A stretch of 13,265 bases of DNA from Actinomycetes bacterium (GTDB taxonomy: Bacteria > Actinomycetota > Acidimicrobiia > Acidimicrobiales > Microtrichaceae). Shown piece after piece: positions 1 to 4,833 of the stretch. The stretch is from assembly GCA_023434535.1 (NCBI GenBank), contig JAEYSR010000010.1, positions 1-13,265 on the forward strand. The letters are read 5' to 3'. Numbering within the stretch: position 1 is the first letter of the stretch; each line of letters starts with the position of its first letter. Position numbers and translations under genes: made by a program. The notes under the pieces were generated by a model, which did not search any database, had not been told where the DNA came from, and worked only from the letters and a program-made list of their open reading frames with translations.

Positions 1-1288
1 GATCAGGCGCAGCCGCGACGTCGGCTCGGGGAGCGGCCGCCTCCGCAGCGGGCTCGGCCGCCTCGGGACGCGGCGCGGCTCGGCGTGTCGGGACACGGTC
101 GCCTCCGGGCGCAGCCGACGACCCTCCCGATCCTCCGTGTGCGAGTGCGGCTTCCAGGGTCTCGATACGACGGACGAGCTGGGCGATCACCGCGTCGTCG
201 GCTCCCCCGCCGGCGACCGCAGTGGGAGCACCCGCCGCGCCGGCGCCGCCGGGCGTCGAGCACAGCCGGACCAGGGCGACCTCGAGGGGCACCCGCGGCT
301 CTGCGGCCTGGCGCATGTCCACGGTCGCTGCGCCGACGGCCTCCATGGCTCTGGTCAGAGCGGGAGTGCCGAGCGTCCGGGCCCACTCGCCCAGCCTGTC
401 CTCGTCGGCGTCGACGAGGTGCGGGACCTCGACGCCCAGCGAGAGGAGGAAGGCGTCCCGCAGCTCGGAGAGGAGGGCATCGGCCAGCACCCGCGGATCG
501 TGGCCGAGCGAGAGCGCGTCGGACACGGCGAGGACGGCCGCTCCGCTGTCGTGATCGGCCAACGCCCGCAGCAGCTGGTCGACCGGCGCCTCCCGGGTGA
601 TCACGCCTCCGGCGGCGACCACCTGGTCCAGCGCCGAGAGCGTGTCCCGGGCCGATCCCTTGCCCTGGCGCACGACGTAGTCGACCGACTCGTCATCGAT
701 GTCCAGCGGTGCGTCCTGAGCGATCCAGCGCACGTACTCGGTGAGCTCGTGCGCGGACAGGAGTTGGAACTCGTAGTGCTGGGTCCGGCTGCGGATGGTC
801 GGCAGCACCTTCTGAGGATCCGTGGTGGCCAGCACGAAGGTGACGTGCTCGGGCGGCTCCTCGAGGGTCTTCAGCAGCGCGTTCGACGCCGCCGGGGTGA
901 GCATGTGGACCTCGTCGAGGATGTACACCTTGTTGCGGCCGGGAGAGCCGACGGCGGACCGCTCGACGAGCTCGCGGATGTTGTCCACGCCGTTGTTCGA
1001 CGCAGCGTCGAGCTCGAACAGGTCGAAGCTGCGGCCGGACTCGATCTCCTGGCAGGCCGAGCACTCGCAGCACGGCTCCCCGTCCTGGAGGTTCTCGCAG
1101 TTGAGGGCCTTGGCGAGGATGCGAGCGGTGGACGTCTTGCCCGTGCCGCGCGGACCGGAGAACAGGTAGGCGTGGCCCTCGGTCTCGCCCCGCACGGCGT
1201 TCCTGAGCGCCGTGACGACGTGGTCCTGGCCGCGCACCTCGCCGAAGCGCCGCGGTCGGTACCGGCGGTAGAGGGACTGGTGGGCCAC
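1..1288 (-). CDS. dnaX: DNA polymerase III subunit gamma/tau (partial, C-terminus beyond window)
   Basis: This is the clamp-loader ATPase that loads the beta sliding clamp and organises the replisome. The reading frame was followed through the ATPase core and is intact there. The N-terminus reads MAHQSLYRRYRPRRFGEV, typical of the family. Walker A GPRGTGKTS is at residues 45-53. The zinc-site cysteines are C64, C73, C76 and C79, the same numbering as in E. coli DnaX, with an extra C74. The AASNNGVD segment is near 95-102, Walker B with DEVH at 125-128, sensor 1 (ATTDP) near 154-158, the SR arginine-finger motif at 167-168, and sensor 2 (GSARD) near 211. The sequence leaves the window inside an Ala/Pro/Glu-rich linker, as expected before the tau C-terminal domains. 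GTG at 1288 is chosen because the conserved N-terminus begins there and a TAGGAT -10 element ends six nt upstream, implying a leaderless mRNA. No slippery frameshift site is seen in the visible part. Confidence 0.97.
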   Translation of the reverse strand, partial: MAHQSLYRRYRPRRFGEVRGQDHVVTALRNAVRGETEGHAYLFSGPRGTGKTSTARILAKALNCENLQDGEPCCECSACQEIESGRSFDLFELDAASNNGVDNIRELVERSAVGSPGRNKVYILDEVHMLTPAASNALLKTLEEPPEHVTFVLATTDPQKVLPTIRSRTQHYEFQLLSAHELTEYVRWIAQDAPLDIDDESVDYVVRQGKGSARDTLSALDQVVAAGGVITREAPVDQLLRALADHDSGAAVLAVSDALSLGHDPRVLADALLSELRDAFLLSLGVEVPHLVDADEDRLGEWARTLGTPALTRAMEAVGAATVDMRQAAEPRVPLEVALVRLCSTPGGAGAAGAPTAVAGGGADDAVIAQLVRRIETLEAALAHGGSGGSSAAPGGDRVPTRRAAPRPEAAEPAAEAAAPRADVAAAPD

Positions 1289-1294
1289 GGACGG

Positions 1295-1300
1295 ATCCTA
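1295..1300 (-). promoter_or_regulatory. -10 element of dnaX (predicted leaderless)
   Basis: TAGGAT on the minus strand matches the TANNNT actinobacterial -10 consensus. It is followed by exactly six bases (CCGTCC) and then the GTG start of dnaX, so transcription should begin at or next to the start codon. No clear -35 was identified. Confidence 0.55.
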
Positions 1301-1305
1301 CCGAC

Positions 1306-1330
1306 GTGGGTCCGACGGTCCCGGCCGGAG
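1306..1330. repeat. 25-bp repeat, copy 1 (between dnaX and the 171-aa gene)
   Basis: This segment (GTGGGTCCGACGG followed by TCCCGGCCGGAG) is identical to 1948-1972. It contains the near-palindrome GGGTCCGACGGTCCC (one T-T mismatch) followed by the palindrome CCGGCCGG. Similarity extends imperfectly to about 40 bp. It lies just downstream, on the minus strand, of the 171-aa gene's stop, so it may act as a REP-like 3'-end structure. Confidence 0.75.
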
Positions 1331-1381
1331 ACGCCGAGGGGTCCGCCGCGCCGAACCGGGCCTGCCGACCGTCGCGGCAGG

Positions 1382-1897
1382 TCAGCGGGCTGCGGGGTAC
1401 AGGACGTCGGTGACGTGCTCGCTCACGAACGTCTTGAGCGCCTTCGAGTAGACCGCGCCGATCAGCATCCGATCGGGTCGCGTCACCCGGCCGCTCGCCA
1501 GCTCGACGGTCACGGGGTAGCCGATGGCGGCGTACCGGGTGCGACGCTGCTTGGTCGCCCAGCCCTGGGCGTCGGGGGTGACCTGGTCGGTCAGGGCCAC
1601 AGCGATCGTGGCAGTGCCGGTCTGGGCGCCGCGCACCAACCCACCCTTCGATCGGATGGAGGCGTCGACCGCCTCCGCCATGAAACCGTCGAGGATGTCG
1701 GTCCGCGCCCATCCCGGGGCGAAGGCGCCGACCACCATGAACAGGTGCAGCCGGGTCAGCCTGCCGACGGGCCGGGCTCGGCACACGACGGCGTCGACGC
1801 CGTGGACGCGGGTCCTGAACGCCTGCATGCCGCTGCGGACCGCCTCCGACTCCAACGCGACCGCGGCGCCGGTGATGGCCGCCCACGCATCCTGCAC
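1382..1897 (-). CDS. Hypothetical protein, 171 aa
   Basis: I do not recognise this protein and assign no function. It is a soluble-looking mixed alpha/beta protein with no signal peptide and no convincing membrane segment. A hydrophobic stretch, LHLFMVVGAF, lies near residues 50-59, followed by a conserved-looking APGWARTDILDGFMAEAVDA segment. The C-terminal half alternates strands and helices (TATIAVALTDQ; YAAIGYPVTVELASGRV). It has one Cys (C39) and no obvious metal or nucleotide motif. The GTG start at 1897 is supported by a TACGGT -10 element ending eight nt upstream. It lies on the same strand between tRNA-Ser(GGA) and dnaX, and each flank carries the same 25-bp repeat, so it is probably its own transcription unit. 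Third-position GC bias in this frame supports real coding. Confidence 0.75.
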   Translation of the reverse strand: MQDAWAAITGAAVALESEAVRSGMQAFRTRVHGVDAVVCRARPVGRLTRLHLFMVVGAFAPGWARTDILDGFMAEAVDASIRSKGGLVRGAQTGTATIAVALTDQVTPDAQGWATKQRRTRYAAIGYPVTVELASGRVTRPDRMLIGAVYSKALKTFVSEHVTDVLYPAAR

Positions 1898-1905
1898 GGG
1901 TCGGC

Positions 1906-1911
1906 ACCGTA
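1906..1911 (-). promoter_or_regulatory. -10 element of the 171-aa gene
   Basis: TACGGT (TANNNT) on the minus strand is followed by eight bases and then GTG at 1897. This predicts a leaderless or nearly leaderless transcript and supports the chosen start. Confidence 0.5.
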
Positions 1912-1947
1912 CCCGCCGACGGTGGGCTCACGCCCCGTGGACCGAGG

Positions 1948-1972
1948 GTGGGTCCGACGGTCCCGGCCGGAG
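1948..1972. repeat. 25-bp repeat, copy 2 (between the 171-aa gene and tRNA-Ser)
   Basis: This is identical to 1306-1330. It sits downstream of tRNA-Ser(GGA) on the minus strand, so both copies follow a minus-strand transcription unit and precede the next promoter. Confidence 0.75.
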
Positions 1973-1989
1973 CGCCGCGGCGTCGCAGC

Positions 1990-2008
1990 GTCGGCCGGGC
2001 CCGCCGAC
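1990..2008 (-). terminator. Hairpin downstream of tRNA-Ser(GGA)
   Basis: On the minus strand, four bases after the encoded CCA, GTCGGC and GCCGAC form a 6-bp stem around a 7-nt GC-rich loop. There is no T-run, which is common for hairpin terminators in high-GC actinobacteria. It occupies the position equivalent to the stronger hairpin after tRNA-Ser(CGA). Confidence 0.5.
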
Positions 2009-2012
2009 CCGG

Positions 2013-2100
2013 TGGCGGAGACGGTGGGATTCGAACCCACGGTGAGTTTCCCCACACACGCTTTCCAAGCGTGCCGATTCGGCCGCTCTCGCACGTCTCC
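2013..2100 (-). tRNA. tRNA-Ser (anticodon GGA)
   Basis: The 88-nt gene includes CCA encoded at 2015-2013. The acceptor stem pairs GGAGACG with CGTCTCC. The anticodon loop is TTGGAAA in the stem CACGC/GCGTG, giving anticodon GGA (reads UCC/UCU). It has the long variable arm of a class II tRNA and the T-arm GTGGGTTCGAATCCCAC. The 3' 38 bp including flank are identical to tRNA-Ser(CGA) at 4088-4125, in inverted orientation. Confidence 0.97.
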
Positions 2101-2107
2101 GGGGCGG

Positions 2108-2113
2108 ACGATA
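2108..2113 (-). promoter_or_regulatory. -10 element of tRNA-Ser(GGA)
   Basis: TATCGT on the minus strand is followed by seven bases and then the mature 5' G of the tRNA. It overlaps the plus-strand TAGCCT element of the SRP RNA by two bases. A -35 is not obvious. Confidence 0.45.
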
Positions 2114-2117
2114 GCCT
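2112..2117 (+). promoter_or_regulatory. -10 element of the SRP RNA
   Basis: TAGCCT (TANNNT) predicts a start near 2124, which coincides with the beginning of the long closing helix of the SRP RNA at 2126. It overlaps the divergent tRNA-Ser -10 element. Confidence 0.45.
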
Positions 2118-2125
2118 GACTCCGC

Positions 2126-2259
2126 GCCTGCGTCCTCAGGTGGCGGCCGGGTCCTGTGCGACTGGAGCCCGTGAATCGGGTCAGGGCCGGAAGGCAGCAG
2201 CTCTCAGCGGAACCTCCGGTGTGCCGCAGATCGCCTGGCCGCCTCCTGGGGACGCAGGC
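2126..2259 (+). ncRNA. ffs: Small (4.5S-type) signal recognition particle RNA
   Basis: This RNA binds Ffh and targets nascent membrane and secreted proteins to the Sec machinery. The diagnostic S-domain is present at 2178-2201: GTCAGG, then CCGGAAGG with a GGAA tetraloop at 2189-2192, then CAGCAGC, matching helix 8 and its asymmetric loop. GGCGGCC at 2142-2148 pairs with GGCCGCC at 2237-2243. Beyond a T-T mismatch, 2126-2140 pairs with 2245-2259 over 15 bp with one G-T wobble, which sets the proposed ends. The core hairpin 2142-2243 is certain; the outer ends rest on pairing and on the upstream -10 element. The 3' arm is duplicated at 2306-2350. Confidence 0.93.
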
Positions 2260-2282
2260 CCTTCCGCGTCAGGCGGCCGGCG
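2238..2282. repeat. 45-bp direct repeat, copy 1 (overlaps the SRP RNA 3' arm)
   Basis: This is a perfect 45-bp match to 2306-2350, with a 68-bp period. It includes the 3' arm of the SRP RNA closing helix and its downstream flank. It can also fold on itself: GCCGCCT at 2238-2244 with AGGCGGC at 2271-2277, and GACGC at 2251-2255 with GCGTC at 2266-2270. That fold excludes the SRP closing helix. Confidence 0.9.
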
Positions 2283-2305
2283 AGCGGAGCGAGCCCGACA
2301 GCACC

Positions 2306-2350
2306 GCCGCCTCCTGGGGACGCAGGCCCTTCCGCGTCAGGCGGCCGGCG
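2306..2350. repeat. 45-bp direct repeat, copy 2 (candidate terminator between SRP RNA and marR)
   Basis: This is identical to 2238-2282. The self-complementary arms 2306-2312/2339-2345 and 2319-2323/2334-2338 give a 12-bp bulged hairpin. It ends 6 bp before the marR stop codon, so it lies between two convergent transcription units and may terminate both. Confidence 0.9.
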
Positions 2351-2356
2351 TCTCCG

Positions 2357-2854
2357 TCAGTCCGGTGCGGGGACGGATCGGTCGCGGAGGTCGGAGTCGG
2401 CGCCCGTCGCCGACAGGAGGTCCACGAGAGCGCGACGGAAGCTCGCCGCCCGTCGAGTCCCGAGCTCCTGCTCGATCAGGTCGGCGACGCCGGCCCTGCT
2501 CCGGCGGGCGGCCACGACCGCCTCGATCGCCGTCGACGTCAGCGACACACGGCGCACGCGACGGTCCCGGCCGTCGGGCTCCCGTCGGACGAGTCCCCGG
2601 CGCTCCATGTCGGACACGGCCTTGGACGCACCCTGCTGCGTGATCCCGAGCCTTTCGGCCAGCTCGCCGATCGTCAGCGGCCCCGGCAGGAGGTGCTGGA
2701 ACACGTAGCCGTCGCTCTCCCGGACCGCGCCCCCCACGTCGGCGGCGACGTCGGCCATCGTCCGGGTCGCGATGCGGCGGGCGAGCGCCTGGACCATGAG
2801 AGCGGGGTCGGCCTCGAGAGGTGCGGGCGGCTCGTCGTGCAGAGCGTCGGACAT
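2357..2854 (-). CDS. MarR-family transcriptional regulator
   Basis: This is a predicted dimeric winged-helix repressor of 165 aa, the usual MarR length. Helical dimerisation regions flank the DNA-binding core. The recognition region is LTIGELAERLGITQQGASKA (residues 60-79), followed by VSDMERRGLVRR (80-91) and a wing with DGRDRRVRRVSLT (94-106). The DGRDRR motif is typical of the MarR wing. ATG at 2854 is chosen because a TACGGT -10 element ends six bases upstream. GGTGG in between could also serve as a weak ribosome site. It is divergent from the FMN-binding gene at 2906 with only 51 bp between them, containing a perfect inverted repeat that overlaps both promoters. Autorepression plus control of the neighbour is the natural inference. 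The inducing ligand is unknown. Confidence 0.92.
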   Translation of the reverse strand: MSDALHDEPPAPLEADPALMVQALARRIATRTMADVAADVGGAVRESDGYVFQHLLPGPLTIGELAERLGITQQGASKAVSDMERRGLVRREPDGRDRRVRRVSLTSTAIEAVVAARRSRAGVADLIEQELGTRRAASFRRALVDLLSATGADSDLRDRSVPAPD

Positions 2855-2860
2855 CCCACC

Positions 2861-2866
2861 ACCGTA
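2861..2866 (-). promoter_or_regulatory. -10 element of marR
   Basis: TACGGT on the minus strand is followed by GGTGGG and then ATG, which is leaderless spacing. Confidence 0.5.
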
Positions 2867-2870
2867 GTTG

Positions 2871-2886
2871 CACAACTTTGGTTGTG
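2871..2886. promoter_or_regulatory. Candidate MarR operator
   Basis: CACAAC-TTTG-GTTGTG is a perfect 6-bp inverted repeat with a 4-bp spacer. It lies between the two divergent -10 elements, where bound repressor would block both promoters. Its size fits known MarR sites. The pairing is seen directly; binding is inferred. Confidence 0.65.
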
Positions 2887-2893
2887 GACTTGG

Positions 2894-2899
2894 TAGGTT
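2894..2899 (+). promoter_or_regulatory. -10 element of the FMN split-barrel gene
   Basis: TAGGTT (TANNNT) is followed by six bases and then ATG at 2906, which is leaderless spacing. TTGCAC at 2868-2873 could be a -35 with a long 20-bp spacer. Confidence 0.5.
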
Positions 2900-2905
2900 C
2901 ATTCC

Positions 2906-3397
2906 ATGAGCCTCACCAACTCCCGCTCGGCCACCCTCGACGAGATCGCCGGACCGGCAGCCCGCATCGCCGCCGACGTCGTCTGGGCCACGATGGCGAC
3001 GGTCGCACCGGACGGAGCGCCGCGCACCCGGGTGGTGCATCCCGTCCTCCGGTGGGACGACGTCCCCGCGGGCTGGGTGACGTCCCGACCGTCGGCCCTG
3101 CGGTCCCGGCACCTCGCCGCACATCCGTGGGTGAGCCTGACGTGGTGGTCCCCCGCACAGGACGTGCTGACCGTCGACGCCTCGGCCACATGGGTGGACG
3201 AGTCCGGGTTGGCCGACGTGTGGCGCTCGATCGAGGAGACGCCCCCACCGACCGGCTTCGACCCGACCACGATCTTCCCCGATGGACCCGGGACCGGCTT
3301 CGCCGCGATCGCGCTGCGCGCACACCGGGTGCGTGTGAGCCCGGCCGCCGACCTGGCGTCGGGCGGGCCCGCTCTCCTGTGGTCGGCCGCCGGCTGA
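2906..3397 (+). CDS. Pyridoxamine 5'-phosphate oxidase-family (FMN/F420 split-barrel) protein
   Basis: The protein has 163 aa and a predicted split-barrel flavin-binding fold. The core has the family layout. ADVVWATMATVAPDGAPRTR (residues 23-42) is the first strand pair with the DGxPR turn. VVHPVLRWDDVPAGWVTSRP follows, then the ALRSRHLAAHPWVSLTWW segment (residues 64-81), the characteristic helix-strand of cofactor-binding members. I cannot tell FMN from F420 by eye, and the substrate is unknown. Redox or detoxification roles are common for MarR-paired members. ATG at 2906 is supported by the TAGGTT -10 six bases upstream. It is divergent from marR across a shared operator, so it is probably the main target of that repressor. 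Its stop is 33 bp before tadA, which has its own -10 element. Confidence 0.85.
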   Translation: MSLTNSRSATLDEIAGPAARIAADVVWATMATVAPDGAPRTRVVHPVLRWDDVPAGWVTSRPSALRSRHLAAHPWVSLTWWSPAQDVLTVDASATWVDESGLADVWRSIEETPPPTGFDPTTIFPDGPGTGFAAIALRAHRVRVSPAADLASGGPALLWSAAG

Positions 3398-3416
3398 TCC
3401 ATCCACCCGCCGGGGC

Positions 3417-3422
3417 TACGGT
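3417..3422 (+). promoter_or_regulatory. -10 element of tadA
   Basis: TACGGT (TANNNT) is followed by eight bases and then GTG at 3431. This supports that start over the internal ATG at 3488. Confidence 0.45.
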
Positions 3423-3430
3423 CCCGGTCC

Positions 3431-3931
3431 GTGCCGCCGTCGTCCTCCGGAGCAGTGCTCCCCCCGTCGCCCGCCCACGAGGAGTGGATGGACGTCGCCC
3501 TCGACGAAGCGCGAGCGGCGGCCAACCACGGCGACGTGCCGATCGGGGCGCTGGTGGTCCAGGTCGACGGCGTCGACCGGCCCCGGATCCTGACCCGGCG
3601 CCACAACGAGCGGGAGCTGACCCACGACGGCACGGCGCACGCCGAGGTGCTGGCGCTGCGTGACGCGTGCGCCGAGCTCGGCCGCTGGCGGCTCGACGAC
3701 TGCGTCCTCGTGGTCACCCTCGAGCCCTGCCCGATGTGCGCCGGGGCGCTGTGGGCGACGCGCATCGGCGGTGTGGTGGTCGCTGCGGAGAGCTTCGAGG
3801 CCGGTTCGCTCGGCACGCTCTACCACCTGGGCCAGGACCCCCGTCTCAACCACGAGTTCCCGGTGCGCGCCGGAGTCCGCCGGGACGAGTCCGCAGCTCT
3901 GCTCCAGGAGTTCTTCGCGACCCGTCGCTGA
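3431..3931 (+). CDS. tadA: tRNA adenosine(34) deaminase
   Basis: The enzyme deaminates the wobble adenosine of tRNA-Arg(ACG) to inosine and is normally essential. The 166-aa length is typical. The cytidine/deoxycytidylate deaminase zinc site is complete: HAE at residues 70-72 (H70 zinc ligand, E72 catalytic) and PCPMC at 99-103 (C100 and C103 zinc ligands). The family segments HEEWM (16-20), GDVPIGALVV (34-43), RHNE (57-60) and the GxLGTLYHLGQDPRLNHEF region near 125-143 are also present. GTG at 3431 is preferred because the HEEWM segment is part of the normal N-terminus and a TACGGT -10 sits eight bases upstream. ATG at 3488 has a GAGGAG close by but would remove conserved residues. It is transcribed toward tRNA-Ser(CGA). 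Confidence 0.95.
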   Translation: MPPSSSGAVLPPSPAHEEWMDVALDEARAAANHGDVPIGALVVQVDGVDRPRILTRRHNERELTHDGTAHAEVLALRDACAELGRWRLDDCVLVVTLEPCPMCAGALWATRIGGVVVAAESFEAGSLGTLYHLGQDPRLNHEFPVRAGVRRDESAALLQEFFATRR

Positions 3932-3947
3932 GCCGGGGCGGCCACGA

Positions 3948-3966
3948 ACCCGGGCCGGGACCGGGT
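3948..3966 (+). terminator. Possible hairpin after tadA
   Basis: ACCCGG and CCGGGT form a 6-bp stem around a 7-nt loop, 17 bp after the tadA stop. There is no T-run, and the GC-rich context makes chance pairing likely. Confidence 0.3.
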
Positions 3967-4017
3967 CGGCGCGGCCCGTGCCCGATTCCGGGTGTGCCGG
4001 CATCGTGGCGCCGCCGC

Positions 4018-4023
4018 TAACGT
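4018..4023 (+). promoter_or_regulatory. -10 element of tRNA-Ser(CGA)
   Basis: TAACGT (TANNNT) is followed by seven bases and then the mature 5' G of the tRNA, the same spacing as for tRNA-Ser(GGA). No convincing -35 is seen. Confidence 0.45.
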
Positions 4024-4030
4024 CGCATCC

Positions 4031-4120
4031 GGAGACGTGCCAGAGCGGACGAATGGGACGGTCTCGAAAACCGTTGTGGTCGCAAGGTCACCGTGGGTTC
4101 GAATCCCACCGTCTCCGCCA
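4031..4120 (+). tRNA. tRNA-Ser (anticodon CGA)
   Basis: The 90-nt gene includes CCA encoded at 4118-4120. The acceptor pairs GGAGACG with CGTCTCC. The anticodon loop CTCGAAA in the stem ACGGT/ACCGT gives anticodon CGA (reads UCG, a common serine codon here). The long variable arm of class II tRNAs and the T-arm GTGGGTTCGAATCCCAC are present. Confidence 0.97.
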
Positions 4121-4121
4121 C

Positions 4122-4149
4122 CGGGACCCCTGCTACGGCAGGGGTCCCG
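4122..4149 (+). terminator. Strong hairpin terminator of tRNA-Ser(CGA)
   Basis: It starts two bases after the encoded CCA and has a perfect 12-bp stem (CGGGACCCCTGC with GCAGGGGTCCCG) capped by TACG. Read as RNA this is the unusually stable cUACGg tetraloop. There is no T-run, so it resembles the T-less hairpin terminators of high-GC actinobacteria. Confidence 0.8.
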
Positions 4150-4165
4150 TCGCGTCCGGACCGAC

Positions 4166-4195
4166 TTGGCGGTGCGGAGCTTGGCGCCCTACGTT
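4166..4195 (+). promoter_or_regulatory. Promoter of the tetR-ABC exporter operon
   Basis: TTGGCG (4166-4171) and TACGTT (4190-4195) are separated by 18 bp. The predicted start near 4202 falls inside the palindrome at 4192-4214, and the leader of about 27 nt lacks a clear Shine-Dalgarno. Confidence 0.5.
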
Positions 4196-4214
4196 TGGCA
4201 CTCGGTGTCAAACG
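4192..4214. promoter_or_regulatory. Candidate TetR operator
   Basis: This is a 23-bp near-palindrome with left arm CGTTTGGCACT, central C and right arm GGTGTCAAACG; nine of eleven positions pair. It overlaps the -10 element and predicted start, 15 bp before tetR, fitting autorepression of the whole operon. Confidence 0.7.
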
Positions 4215-4228
4215 CTACTGAGACCCAA

Positions 4229-4831
4229 ATGGAAGCCGCTCCCGGCCTGAGGGAGCGAAAGAAGGAGCAGACGCGCGAGCGACTGCGAGCCGCCGCGTTC
4301 GACCTCTTCACCGAGCGGGGCTTCGACAACGTCACGGTCGACGAGGTCGCCGAGCACGCCGAGGTCTCCAAGAGCACCCTCTTCCGCTACTTCGAGACCA
4401 AGGAAGACCTGGTGCTCGCCGACTCCCGGGTCCACGGCCAGCTCCTGATGGCGACCTTCGCGGAGCGGCCGAGCGACGAGCCGGTCATGACCTCGCTCCG
4501 TGCCGCGCTGGTCTCGGTGGTCGCCGGCCTGCAGGGCGACCGCCAGCGGTTCCTGCAGCGCACGCGCATCGTCGCCGACGCCCCGACGCTGTCGGTCCGG
4601 GCGCTGGAGCGCCAGGCCGCGTGGGAGGACGACCTCACCGCGCTGGTCCTCCCCCGGTTGAAGGGCCGCGACGACGCCGAGACACGGGCGTCGGTGCTCG
4701 CGGCCGCCTCGCTCGCCGTGCTGCGCGTCGCCACCCGTCGCTGGGCGGCCACCGACGACGGCTCCCAGCTGATCGACCACCTCCTGCCGGCGCTCGACGT
4801 GCTGGCCGACGAACTGAAGGGCTCCGACTGA
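4229..4831 (+). CDS. TetR-family transcriptional repressor of the exporter operon
   Basis: The protein has 200 aa, the normal size for TetR regulators. The N-terminal DNA-binding domain is clear: RLRAAAFDLFTERGFDNVTV (residues 18-37), then the helix-turn-helix DEVAEHAEVSKSTLFRYF (38-55) and KEDLVLAD (58-65). The helical ligand-binding/dimer domain follows and cannot be assigned a ligand by sequence. ATG at 4229 is the first start in frame before the domain and lies just after the palindromic operator. No Shine-Dalgarno is evident. Its stop is 2 bp before the first exporter gene, so it is cotranscribed and probably translationally coupled with it. It is most likely an autoregulator that derepresses the exporter when a transported compound binds, which is the common arrangement for TetR-ABC operons. 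Confidence 0.93.
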   Translation: MEAAPGLRERKKEQTRERLRAAAFDLFTERGFDNVTVDEVAEHAEVSKSTLFRYFETKEDLVLADSRVHGQLLMATFAERPSDEPVMTSLRAALVSVVAGLQGDRQRFLQRTRIVADAPTLSVRALERQAAWEDDLTALVLPRLKGRDDAETRASVLAAASLAVLRVATRRWAATDDGSQLIDHLLPALDVLADELKGSD

Positions 4832-4833
4832 CG

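Noticed and set aside
1..300. Programmed frameshift site in dnaX producing a gamma form
   Set aside because: No A-rich slippery heptamer with a downstream stem was seen in the visible part. The downstream end is outside the window, so it cannot be judged further.
137..2119. Plus-strand open frame of 660 codons opposite dnaX and the 171-aa gene
   Set aside because: It runs through dnaX antisense, the repeats and into tRNA-Ser, shows no recognisable domain, and is explained by GC-rich mirror coding.
2238..2350. CRISPR-like array from the 45-bp repeats
   Set aside because: There are only two copies with one 23-bp spacer and no cas genes. The repeat is part of the SRP RNA arm.
2013..4125. Genomic island bounded by tRNA att-like repeats
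   Set aside because: The 38-bp identity is ordinary tRNA-Ser similarity in inverted orientation. The bracketed genes are housekeeping, and no integrase is present.
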